Source: Trissonchulus latispiculum
Lineage: Eukaryota > Nematoda > Enoplea > Enoplida > Ironidae
Reading direction: 5' to 3'
NCBI GenBank assembly: GCA_030248195.1
Contig: JASAND010028429.1
Coordinates: 1-64,000, forward strand
Length of the DNA: 64,000 bases
The notes under the pieces are model-generated. The model ran no database searches, was not told where the DNA came from, and saw only the letters and a program-made list of their open reading frames with translations. Below are positions 21,062-64,000 of this stretch, one piece after another. The position numbers and the translations under genes are program-made. The first letter of the stretch is position 1. Every line of letters starts with the position of its first letter.

Positions 21062-21647
21062 TGTCACGGTCGCCACTTTTGTGGAAATTTGGTTAAAGAA
21101 TTAAAAGATTGCAAGTTCGTCATGAGTGTGTGATTTTGAAGTTAAGAATAAAAGTCTAACAAAACTGAGTTTATTTCACAGAAAACATAATTTTATACAA
21201 ACAAGTTAGAAAAAGACCGTGTACAATAAATTTATCTCGAACCCCCCATACGAACCTCTAACCTTGAAGATCCTTGACTCCTCCACTTTTGAGATCCAAT
21301 TTTGATCCAAAGAAAGTGACCGAAAATGACGAAAATTCCCTCCCTTAAATACTGTCACGAGTCACGACTAATTTGCATATTACGAAAATGCCGAATTTCT
21401 ACTTTGCATATTTGTTCCGAAGTTCAAACTTACAAACAAGGAATTTTCCACACAAGATAAGGCACAAGGCAACTGGACTGTGTACTATAATTGGTAGCCA
21501 GCGAAAATGAGGGCGTTTCATTGTTTCCGTGTTTTTAACGTTTTGATTGAAATTTCGGTTGGCGAAATGTTTACATTAAAACTGTTTGCGAATTATTAAA
21601 AATAGAAACGCATTTAAAAAGCTTAGCAAACTTTCATGACCGTGACA
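21062..21647 (-). mobile_element. Long terminal repeat (586 bp), minus orientation
   Basis: The ends are TGTCACGGTC and GACCGTGACA, a perfect 10-bp inverted repeat with canonical TG...CA. On the minus strand TATTTAAGG (complement at 21343-21351) is followed by AATAAA (complement at 21170-21175), in the order promoter then poly(A). GTGGCGACCGTGACAGGACC at the end resembles the 3' half of a tRNA, a primer-binding-site feature of Gypsy-type elements. The flanks do not match, so this is a fragment of a longer copy, not a clean solo LTR. Confidence 0.6.
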
Positions 21648-21731
21648 GTAGCCACCCATTTCTTCTTCAGTGAGCATAACTAAATAAGTAAAGCATAACT
21701 TTCATCAAGAGTACGTATAATAGATAAGAGC

Positions 21732-21874
21732 AGACATGTGCAGAAGGGGAAGTTTGGAGGGGGGAACCCGCAAACCAGATTTTTACGGTTTTTTGGCCAA
21801 GAAACCGCAACATGCCGGATTCTGGGGGGTGAGCTCCTGGTCTGGAGAGGGTGAAAACCTCCAACCCCAAAGCA
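21732..21874 (-). mobile_element. Small element with CATACATGTGC-like ends
   Basis: Read on the minus strand it starts CATACATGTGC and ends GCACATGTCTG. Its body (CCAGACCAGGAGCTCACCCC, AGAATCCGG) recurs at about 44940-45120 in an ABCA intron, where it interrupts another element. Confidence 0.6.
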
Positions 21875-22319
21875 CATGTATGGATTATGGATTATAGTAT
21901 GAAACTCTTTTACTGCACTATTGTGTACTAATCATGCCAGGCAAGCGGGATCATTATCTCGGGACCCTCTCCCACCGCCCGTAACTTCCGTATTTGCTGA
22001 TTACATTCCTTTAAACTTTTGTATTATGAAACAATTTTTATATCATTGAAAAGAGCAGTAAAAATGCTACAAAGCATCTAATTAAAGTTATAATTAATTA
22101 ATAAAACTAATGAATTACCGACCGTAAGCATTAGGCTAATGGGCCAATCAGCGAGCAGACACACGCTTATATAAAAGCGTGCATTTAGTGCAAAGTGGGA
22201 CGGGAAGTTACAGGGGGGGTCCCGAGTTAATGAACCGACCATACCTGGCATGCTTAGTACGTAGTATAGTGTAAGAGTTTCTTACTCTTATATATCTACT
22301 ATGTACTCTTGCTTTTATT
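21875..22319. other. Non-coding with a TATA-containing palindrome
   Basis: ACGCTTATATAAAAGCGT lies at about 22163-22180. No gene follows that I can recognise. Confidence 0.4.
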
Positions 22320-22425
22320 TAGAGATGCACCGGGACCGCCACTACCGGGGCCGGACCGGGGCCATTGGCCCGCGGGTACCCACTTACCTGAAAGTCGACC
22401 CGCGGGTACCCGCGACCCACTTCCA
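22320..22425. mobile_element. hAT-like terminal fragment
   Basis: TAGAGATGCACCGGGACC followed by CCCGCGGGTACCCGCG-type repeats is characteristic of one end of GC-rich hAT elements. The opposite end was not found. Confidence 0.35.
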
Positions 22426-22914
22426 ACTCTGCTCTACTCTACTGTACCATTCCTTCAAAAGGCCTTAAATGCTAAGCGGTACTCCCTGCGAAGGGATATG
22501 CTTCTAAACGTAAGTTATGACATGAGGTACGCGATTAGCCAATCAGATGCGTTTCAGTTCAAACCCATAATAGACGCCAGATGAACAATGATAACTGCTA
22601 TCAATCCCAAGATTTCGGCTTTGATGTGCAGAGCATCTCGCAAGCTTATTCTATTAGAAAGAGCTGAGTCCGAGTGTCGAACTCTTCCTATTGTAGATTC
22701 TTGCTAATAGTCGTATTAACTGATGGCTAGCTAAACTTACAGACCAGTTTACTACGCTGCCTAGGTAAAGCTTGCTTGGAAATGGTCGTAGAGTTGGGTT
22801 GAGGGTTCTTCCCGATAGATTGGGGTTTTGGATTCTAAGTCTGTGGTTTCGGGTATAATTTATAAATTTATCGACGCTATTCGAATCGCACACCTGTGAT
22901 CTTAGTCTCGTCTA
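22426..22914. other. Non-coding
   Basis: Nothing recognised. Confidence 0.4.
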
Positions 22915-24327
22915 CACTGTAAAAAAATTGCATAACAGTTATCTATTTTTCTTAGATAGGGAATTTGTGACATCCCAACAAATTAGATAACTGTTATCTA
23001 ATAATTTGGGATGGCAGCAAACAGTTAAAATTGGAGACTTGTTACCAATTTAACTTTAATAGCCTTTACCATAAATTCCAAGGTAACTGTTATCCGTGAA
23101 AAATAGAGGGTCGTCACCTAAAATTAAAGGATGACTGGTAGTTGTTAGTTTTTGTTCAATTTAGAATTTATTGCGGAAACCAAAGCGAACATGCTCCCTA
23201 ATACTGTGCCGCATAGAGGCACATCACAGACGATAGGAACCGGATAATGAGCTTCGATCTTTAATTTTCATTTAGATGTTTGTTCGAGACTCATCCTGTT
23301 GGATGCTAAAATATCCCCAATATTCACTGTCAGCCATCCAATCCAACGCTTTGGATATTTAGCAATCAAAATGTTGCTAGCTATCCGGCCATTTGAATTG
23401 GACGGCTTCCAATAAAAAGGGATTTCAACCCTTCTTATTGGGTTTAGACCCTGCCATCGGTACCCCCAAAGGTACGTAATGGCCAAAAAAGCTTGCTTCC
23501 ACTGCTCTGTAAACAGAAGCAGTAGGAGCAAATATGTCAGAAAGTATTGACATGAAACTTTAAAAACTTGTTTGTTTCTCTCCTTTATATAGTGCTCGAT
23601 GCGGTATCAGCGTATCGAGTACTTGCGTAACACACGTTACTGCACGAAGTGGTTGAGCTGGATGAAACCTGCTTCGCTGATGCAGCAAAATTTATGGGGT
23701 CAAACGTGCAGCTGACTGTGACAGCGTCTGGATACCCAGATTGACATGTTCATAACTTGCTCAATTTTGCGAGTTTTGCAGAGATCTATACATCATTTTG
23801 AAGCTCATAATGAGCTAAATCGTTTTATGAAATCAAATCATGGAAAAATCAGTTCTGTCAACCAGTTATTCTACATGTGCATATATACATTTTAATATTT
23901 AAGTGGGTTGGGCTGCCAGGGTCAAAAATTCTACCTACAGCATTGAGGTCAAAGCGCGCCCAGTGATAGCCCTTAGAATTTTACGCAATCTATTAAAATT
24001 TCAGATGATTTCGACCTGGAATAAAAAGGTTGTAGCTATTCAAAATTTTCACTTTCTGTTGAAAACGGGCCAAAACGGGAACTTTAAACTATGACAAACA
24101 AATAACCATCAAATGGGAGTTTGTGGTGAGAAGAGTCGTTTCTTAAAATCGAAAAAGCTATCGATTGATGCAGCTATTGCGCATATTAGTAAAGTTCGAA
24201 AAATGCTGCAAATTGTTAATATTCGGCTTTTCGGGATTGTCTCACAGAACTGATGTGTACAAAAGTTGCAAGTTGTATTTTGAAGAAAGTTCGTGGACAA
24301 GTTTTGGTTTTGATTTGAGCTTCAAAA

Positions 24328-24330
<3 letters not shown>

Positions 24331-24410
<80 letters not shown>
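24331..24410. repeat. TA dinucleotide repeat, about 40 units
   Basis: Uninterrupted (TA)n. Confidence 0.95.
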
Positions 24411-24411
<1 letters not shown>

Positions 24412-24439
24412 TTTAAGCGGTTTCGAGTTCAAACGAAAG

Positions 24440-24566
24440 ATGGGACAATGAAAGTTTGAAATCAGGATTGAAAATGTGAAGAAAAGTGTCCAGGGCTTTC
24501 ATCGAACCACTCAGCTTTGATTCTTGATCAGAACGCTGTACCACTGAGCCACACCCTCGTCGTTGA
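24440..24566 (-). repeat. tRNA-derived SINE
   Basis: On the minus strand GTGGCTCAGTGGTACAGC (A box) and GGTTCGATGAAAGCCC (B box) are followed by TGGACACTTTTC and a tail. The body is shared with about 44187-44285 (AAAAGTGTCCAGGGC on the plus strand). The acceptor stem does not pair, so it is not a tRNA gene. Confidence 0.6.
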
Positions 24567-24591
24567 GATTATTTTATTGCGCTGATTTTTA

Positions 24592-24611
24592 TTCCTGCTG
24601 GAGCAGGAATG
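24592..24611. repeat. Palindrome ATTCCTGCTGGAGCAGGAAT
   Basis: 9-bp stem with the same architecture as the hairpin at 16015-16035 (a stem around GGAG). Both are followed about 80-95 bp later by CCTATCTTCAACA. Confidence 0.6.
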
Positions 24612-25075
24612 TATAAAAAGAAAATTACTATGTTTAGTTCATCATGAGTCATTTCTCTATTCGGATGCCCTATCTTCAACAGAGGGCTAGCTTAGGTGAA
24701 TTTTTTGTATGCAGATTATGCAAATAAGGTTTAGAAACTATTTAAGCAGCTGAATTCACAGCCTTCACGCAGTCTTTGGCTGTCAGCAATCTAAACGATT
24801 GCAGTTTTTTTGAGCACCTGTATAGCTTGGGAGCTGCACATGGGTGCATTAGAGAAGCAAGGTACTAGCTTGCGCTGGCTTTCATGGCGGCCCAAACATG
24901 GCATGGCAAGCATAGGCCTGTTCTCAGTTCTCACTGATCTCTGATGAAAATCAAAACTGATGAAAATCAAATTTCGCTGAAGAAGGACAAGTGACAAACT
25001 CTAGTACTGGGAAGGTTTTGTTTTTCTATTTATATATTTGGAATGAAAGTGTATATATGTATCTATAGATACTTA

Positions 25076-25417
25076 AGCCCGGTTCACACTAGGCAATAAT
25101 TGCCGGCAATGTGATTGCCAGCAATATGATTGCCAACAGATTGCCTATTTATTGCTAGTGTGAACAGTGTAAAAATTGCCAGCAATATTGCTGTCAATCA
25201 GAAATCTCTGCTAGGACAGCGAGCAAGCTTTGAGGCAATTAAACATGTAAATATAGGCGAGTACAGATTGCCACTAGACTATAATTTTAAATTTCCCGCT
25301 ATATTGCCGGCAATCCTGGGGATGTAGTGTGAACGGGTGCATTGCTGGCAATATTGTCATTGCTCCTAAATTGCCGGCAACTATATTGCCTGCAGATTGC
25401 CTAATGTGAACCGGCCT
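25076..25417. mobile_element. MITE with AAGCCCGGTTCACA ends, TTA target duplication
   Basis: Near-identical inverted ends (GGTTCACAcTAGGCAAT and its complement) lie between TTA at 25073-25075 and TTA at 25418-25420. The inside is rich in ATTGCCGGCAAT palindromes. The TTA site and end sequence fit PIF/Harbinger-type non-autonomous elements. Confidence 0.8.
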
Positions 25418-25917
25418 TTATTGCATGTCTGACCTGCTAAGAAATCGCAAATACCGTAGAGGATAGCTTAATATCGAAATAAATAATTGAAGACATGTCA
25501 GGAGAAAGGGTAGAACGTCACGGAAGCTGAAACCTTTGCTGGAGTTCCTATCGTTTAATGGGACAAGGATCAAATACGGTTCTAGCAATAGAATAATAAC
25601 GGGTCTACAAAGGAATATTGCCCTTTTGGGGCCTACTTGTTAACCTTTCGGAGTTCACGCAAAACACTGATATTTAACAAGACCAAAATGTTTTGATCAC
25701 AGGTGTTACTGTTTGCCTCGCATCAATGTTGCTTGCCATGTTGCCACTGTACTAGTTCAAAATGCTAAATGTATGCTAAGTGTTGCTTCTTTCTCCAGCA
25801 ATGACAGGTCTAAATTTGAAATTCTGGCAAAAATCGGCGTCTCCTTGCGCCAATTTTGATCAAATAAAAGTGGCAGACCTTGCCCCCTCTTTCCTACCAT
25901 AGTTTTTGACCTTGAGG

Positions 25918-26318
25918 TAGTGATGTTTCAGGCACTGAAACTGAAACTTAAACTGAAACTATTTCGTGGGGAGACCTGAAACTGAAACTGAAACTATTGT
26001 AGGCGGCCGACTGAAACTGAAACTAGATTGGGTAAAGACCCGAAACTCGGACTGAAACTAGTTTCAGTCTTTTTTCAAGACATGAAGATTTGAAGGTTTA
26101 AAGCGGTTTTTTCGTTAATACTCTGCAGCGAAGTATATATGATCATAAATTCATGCATTAATTATGTCTCAAGGCTGGAATCTGCAGTTTTTCGAATGAA
26201 TTAAAATTGATATTGAAACTCCGACTAAAGCTAAAACTGAAACTGAAACAGAAACTATTTTGGGAAGAGACTTGAAACTGAAACTGAAACTAACATCGGT
26301 TACTAAAACAACACTATG
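25918..26318. mobile_element. Non-autonomous hAT-like element with GAAACT repeats
   Basis: The ends resemble TAGTGATGTTTCAG and CTAAAACAACACTA. A perfect 8-bp duplication CCTTGAGG lies at 25910-25917 and 26319-26326. Many ACTGAAACTGAAAC units sit near both ends, typical subterminal sites. Confidence 0.8.
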
Positions 26319-26326
26319 CCTTGAGG

Positions 26327-27749
26327 CGGGCTAAAATAGATGCTGAATTTAAAATTGTGGCTAAATTTCGAAAGTTTAATCATTTGTTTAATCATACACA
26401 GCGGTCAGGACGAAACAAAGTTTCCATTCATGGTGTGTTGAGTTTTGACCCGACATCATCAACTTGAAATGGCTCTGTGGGACGCTACATTGTGGAATTC
26501 TTTCATTCTTTGCATCAAACCAGTATTATTAAGAGGCAATAGGCGAACTACATATGTAGCTTTCCAGCATTGAACTTTCAACTTTTGCCATCCCATAGTT
26601 GGCTCTCATCTTTAGTTCTATTGACAACGTTCAAAGCAAATATTGGAAAACAAAAATAGCGTCATTAAGTTACGCAAAGTATCGCTTTATTCCAAGTATC
26701 GCTTTGTTCCTGATGCTTTTGCTGTCGTATCACCAAACACGGAGAATAATAGTGCAATTTAGACCAAAACCCAGTGCAGGTTGATTAAAGTATTTCCCGG
26801 AATTCGAGCCTGGAGGTCTGGGGAAAGCCGTCCAGTTCTGGGTCCAGGCTGTGTCTGAAATTATAGACCCGGATACAACTTTGCCCCCTCTACTATCAGG
26901 TTAAATTGAGTGTAGACGCAATTTGAGTGCAGTTTCATAGCTACAACTAAGGAGCCTCTCCTCTGCCCATGTTGCTTATTGCCGCTATCATCATAAAACG
27001 CCGAGAATTATTAAAATTGGTAACTATCTAAACTATTTAACTTACTTTAAGATTAAAAAATTTTGCCATTATCAATAATATTTAATGAGTACAGGTTAGC
27101 AATTGCCGTTGAAGTACTAATGCCCAAATTAAAAAAGATTGATATTAGCCAGCAATATTAGACAACTGTTATCTAATTTTCTAGATTTTCAATCAATCCC
27201 GAAATAATAGCTAACTGATATATTTTATATCTGATAACTTTTATCTATTTTTCTTGAATGACAACAGTGATCATCGAAAAATAGACAACAGCTAGGAAAT
27301 TTTTTTTACAGTGGCCGATTTTCTCGACCGTTAAGACCTGCTGAGCCAAATCCAAGAAAACGTCCCTCGGCCCATATGTCCTTCATATCATGGCACAAAA
27401 AGAACTTTCGGCCGATTCTTCCATTTTGAGAAATCGATGTTCAAAAATTTTTGGTCAATTCATCCTGTTAGATGTCATGTCAGCATGTAAGAAAATTTCT
27501 GCTATTTTTGCTAATTTCGTAAACTCATGTGAATGTAATAATGTAACATATATATGTATATGTAACATGTATATGTAACATAATAAGCTTTAAAACGATG
27601 TATAAAGCTCTTTCCAACTCCCAAAATTGCAAAAGTAATAGCGCTTCAAAACATTACCACAAAAGTACTGCAGAAAAGGATACCACCACCTTAAACGAGT
27701 TAAAACAGCCCCTAATGGAAGAGTTAAATTTCACATAGGTTACGTAGCC
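26327..27749. other. Non-coding
   Basis: Holds the right end of the possible 4.4-kb element and a short ATATGTAACATG microsatellite near 27545-27585. No exon recognised. Confidence 0.5.
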
Positions 27750-28432
27750 TAGTGTTGTCACGTAAAGAAAATCCGAGCCGGGCCAGGCCGTTCCTAGTTA
27801 TCCGGGTCGGGTCAGGCCCGGCCCAAAGCCCGAGTTCGAAACAGGCCAGAGGCCCGGCCCGGATTTCGGGCCCGAAGCAGACCCGAAACTCAAGTCAAGC
27901 CCGAAACTGGCCCGAATCGTCAAGATTAGTAAAAATGATTTTTGATGTAGTTTTAGCAGATAATAAACATGAGTGGTACGAAATAAATGTAAAAATAACA
28001 TATATTGTGGAAAAACAATAAATTGGCTTAAAAGCAATGCCTATTAATCTAAAATAGAACTTTATTGTACATGCTTGTAACGTCTCCTGTTTGTTTCTTG
28101 TATTTTATAAAGGTAGTCTGAATAAAGTATGAGCCAATAGGTATAATAAATTAGTTCGTCACTCACCAATCTCACATGTTGAAAACATTTGAATGAATCC
28201 TATTTCTGCTAATCAGTACTTGATATAAAATATACAATACATTAATATTTTTCAATCCAATTGAAGTGTAATTTCAAGGATTCTCTTTAAAAATTTATTG
28301 TTCTTCTATCCATTTATATCAATTTTTCCTTACGCCCGGAAACGGCCCGGGGAAAAATCCGGGCCTGTTCCGGGCCCGGCCCAAAAAAATCCGGGCCGGG
28401 ACGGCCCGAAACAGATCCGGATGACAACACTA
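27750..28432. mobile_element. Non-autonomous hAT element, 683 bp, perfect 8-bp target duplication
   Basis: Starts TAGTGTTGTCA and ends TGACAACACTA. ACGTAGCC flanks both sides exactly (27742-27749 and 28433-28440). Both ends carry GC-rich CCCGGCCCG arrays around an AT-rich middle with no transposase frame. The exact target duplication suggests fairly recent insertion. Confidence 0.9.
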
Positions 28433-28440
28433 ACGTAGCC

Positions 28441-30476
28441 TAGCTGAAGGCTTGCCTACCTAGTCTAAAAATCACCAATATTTAATTATACAGAGCCTTT
28501 ACAGCCACAGACGTGACAACAGAGAAATACAAAAATCACAAAACAAATTGATTTCCGTTGTAAAACAAACTGGCCAGCCACAAAATAAAATATAATATAC
28601 ATATGGATAGCATACACTATAGATTTCATACATGTAAATATTATCTATACAGCAAACAACTAATAAACATTAAAAAGAGGACAAAAATAAAAAATTGTTT
28701 GAAAAAAGTTACAGACCAACTTTGTATATAGTATACACTAAAACGGACAGTTACGTAAACAATAATGACTAAACTATATTCAAGGTAATCCAACCCGTCA
28801 CTATTCAGCATAACACAGGCTTAGTGTAACACATTAAAGCTAACATTATAACATGAATCCAATAGGAACAACGCCTAAGTTTATGCTTTCTGGAATGAAA
28901 AAATTTGAAAATTCAAAATTAAAGAAATATAATTTTAGAGCACTAAAAACACGAAAAAATCGGCGAAAATCACTAATAGGTATATACAAATGTAGGTAGG
29001 TACTAAATTAAAACTTTTCAGAAAAACATAAATTGAAATTTTAGCAAAACTAAGAGGTAGAATTTTAAACCCTCTTCCCCCCTCCGACCCACAATTTCCC
29101 AAAACGGGACCCAAACTTTAAACCAGACCACTAGTCACAGCCACAACACCACAACAGTTAACATAATCATCCAAACAAAGAGACGATCTAGCAAAACTAC
29201 AACACAAAATGTGCAACCGTAAACCTAACATGGGGATAGATACACAAAAAAGCCAAAGTATAAACTCAACTTTTCATATTGTATTATATTATTATTGTAC
29301 GATCAACAAAACAAACAGTTTTAGATTAAAACCTTCAATTTCCCTCTCCAGGTTTCCTCCTAAAATAATAAATTACAATTTTACTCGCCAACTTTCGCAA
29401 AGACAAAACACTTCGCACAAAACTAGCCAAATTGTGGCAAATTTTAGACAAAATTCAAAGAATACTTCTCTGTTTTCCGGGGAAAAGTCGTGTCTTTCTG
29501 AGGTTTCATAAGACATGACACCACTGTCCAAATGGGAACTTTACCATGACTTGTACCGTAAAACAATTTTCAGTCGATTTTCAAGATCCCCATTGAATTT
29601 AAATTTTACAAAATAGCATGGCTTTACCACCACAATGCGACTATCTAGTTTCGGTCACCGTCTAAAGATGTCCTAAATCTAAGGCTCTTCCAATAATACC
29701 TTCCTAGCATTTCTTGGGGGCGGGCGTTGGACGTTTTCTTGAAATCAATTTTTTTACCAAAAAATCCCAAAAAACACCAGGAAATAAAAAGCAGAAATCT
29801 AGAATGAAATGAAAACTTCTATGCCTATACATTTAAACACAAACTAAAACACAGTTTAAGAAATGTAGATAACCGATTTTTTCCTACTATTTTTTCCTAT
29901 TTAAATAGACGGACCACCAGATAAAAACCTCTGAGACAAAAAATAAAACAAGAATATCGTAAAAATAGTAAAAAAATCAAATACATTGAAAAAAGCACAG
30001 CTTAATAGTACTAGTATATACAGGACGCGAGGGCAAACATAATATGGAACCTTCCAGAAATATTATGACTAATTAAGTATATACGTTAGCATAGAATAAA
30101 GCAAGATAATTATTGTTGTTTTGAGTAAAACTATAACCTGGACACAATTCGGATAGAAAATTGTAATAAAAATACATCAAATCACCACAAAAATGGCCAA
30201 AACCAGACTTAACAGCACAGTTCGGATATCAAAGTAGACTTAAAACTAACTATTTTAACTGGATAAACTTCACACAAGTTAGACTTTTTTTAAAAAAGTG
30301 GGAGGTAGAGTTTAATTTAACTAAACTAATCTAATTTAACCAGTAGTTTAACTCCGTCTAACCCTTTCCTGAGAAAAGGGCCTTTAAAGAATTGATTGTA
30401 AAATGTGAAATTAAAAGAGTTAAGTTGTATTAAAAATCACAAAAACACAACTTAACCCCCCCACCCCAAAAAATCA
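28441..30476 (-). other. Probable 3' UTR and downstream region of the ABCA gene
   Basis: About 2 kb without an exon. The plus strand is strongly A- and C-rich (T- and G-rich on the transcript strand), like the ABCA introns, which suggests it is transcribed with that gene. A minus-strand ATTAAA near 28490 is a candidate poly(A) signal. A 10-bp hairpin (GTTAAGTTGT...ACAACTTAAC) lies at about 30423-30457, 20 bases past the stop. Confidence 0.4.

Positions 30477-64000
<33,524 letters not shown>

Larger units (their letters stand above)
22915..27313. mobile_element. Possible 4.4-kb element with CACTGTAAAAAAA ends
   Basis: CACTGTAAAAAAATT starts at 22915 and AATTTTTTTTACAGTG ends at 27313. Both ends are followed inward by CTATTTTTC and several TAGATAACAGTTATCTA-like motifs. 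No matching target duplication is evident, so the ends could belong to two separate copies. The interior holds unassigned DNA (23116-24330, including an unrecognised minus frame at 23268-23531) plus nested elements listed separately. Confidence 0.4.

Noticed and set aside
24165..24416. Frame ending in a long Tyr-Ile run
   Set aside because: It is the translated TA microsatellite. The same applies to 53196-53438.
24480..24566. Functional tRNA gene
   Set aside because: A and B boxes are present but the acceptor and anticodon stems do not form, and the tail is shared with a second dispersed copy.

Overview
The window is AT-rich, intron-containing eukaryotic DNA, almost certainly from an invertebrate animal. 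The main evidence is a large ABCA-type lipid transporter gene whose exons are joined by GT-AG introns in consistent phase, plus small two-exon genes, poly(A) signals, tRNA-derived SINE fragments and many non-autonomous DNA transposons. No operons, Shine-Dalgarno sites or CRISPR arrays are present. I cannot name the species. The ABCA gene is closest, from memory, to animal ABCA2 within the ABCA1/2/4/7 group.

Layout. (1) 0-10.5 kb: a pair of duplicated small secreted cysteine-rich peptide genes (79-315 and 9599-9835, both minus) lies at the two ends of a block. The block also holds a two-exon RING-finger gene (2758-4424, minus), a 0.7-kb foldback element (5134-5842) and the 3' end of a two-exon gene whose product recalls bacterial polymorphic-toxin nuclease domains (6834-7277, minus). 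It ends with a single C2H2 zinc-finger mini-gene (7818-7967, plus) behind a CCAAT/TATA promoter and a six-copy array of a dyad motif. (2) 10.5-28.4 kb: almost entirely mobile DNA. It contains a 1.38-kb element carrying a decayed gag-like mini-gene, a second decayed copy near 15 kb, an LTR at 21062-21647 and a possible 4.4-kb element (22915-27313) with nested MITEs. A hAT-type element (27750-28432) has a perfect 8-bp target duplication. (3) 28.4-64 kb, minus strand: the 3' two thirds of the ABCA gene. Thirty-two exons give about 2005 codons running off the right edge. They cover the end of transmembrane domain 1, NBD1, a regulatory linker, extracellular domain 2, transmembrane domain 2, NBD2 and a proline-rich tail.

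The ABCA introns are the most unusual part. They hold two near-perfect palindromes of about 1.3 kb, each flanked by TA, and a family of short elements with CTGGCTTAT-like ends, 5-bp target duplications and long G or C runs. They also hold a TA-flanked element inserted 11 nt past a 5' splice site, a hAT element and a roughly 3.8-kb degenerate satellite with repeated hairpins. The same foldback and satellite families recur outside the gene (5.1, 12.6, 13.9 and 37.3 kb), so one local repeat community has filled both the intergenic and the intronic space.

All exon boundaries were read by hand from splice sites, reading phase and family resemblance. Family names rest on remembered motifs, not on searches.
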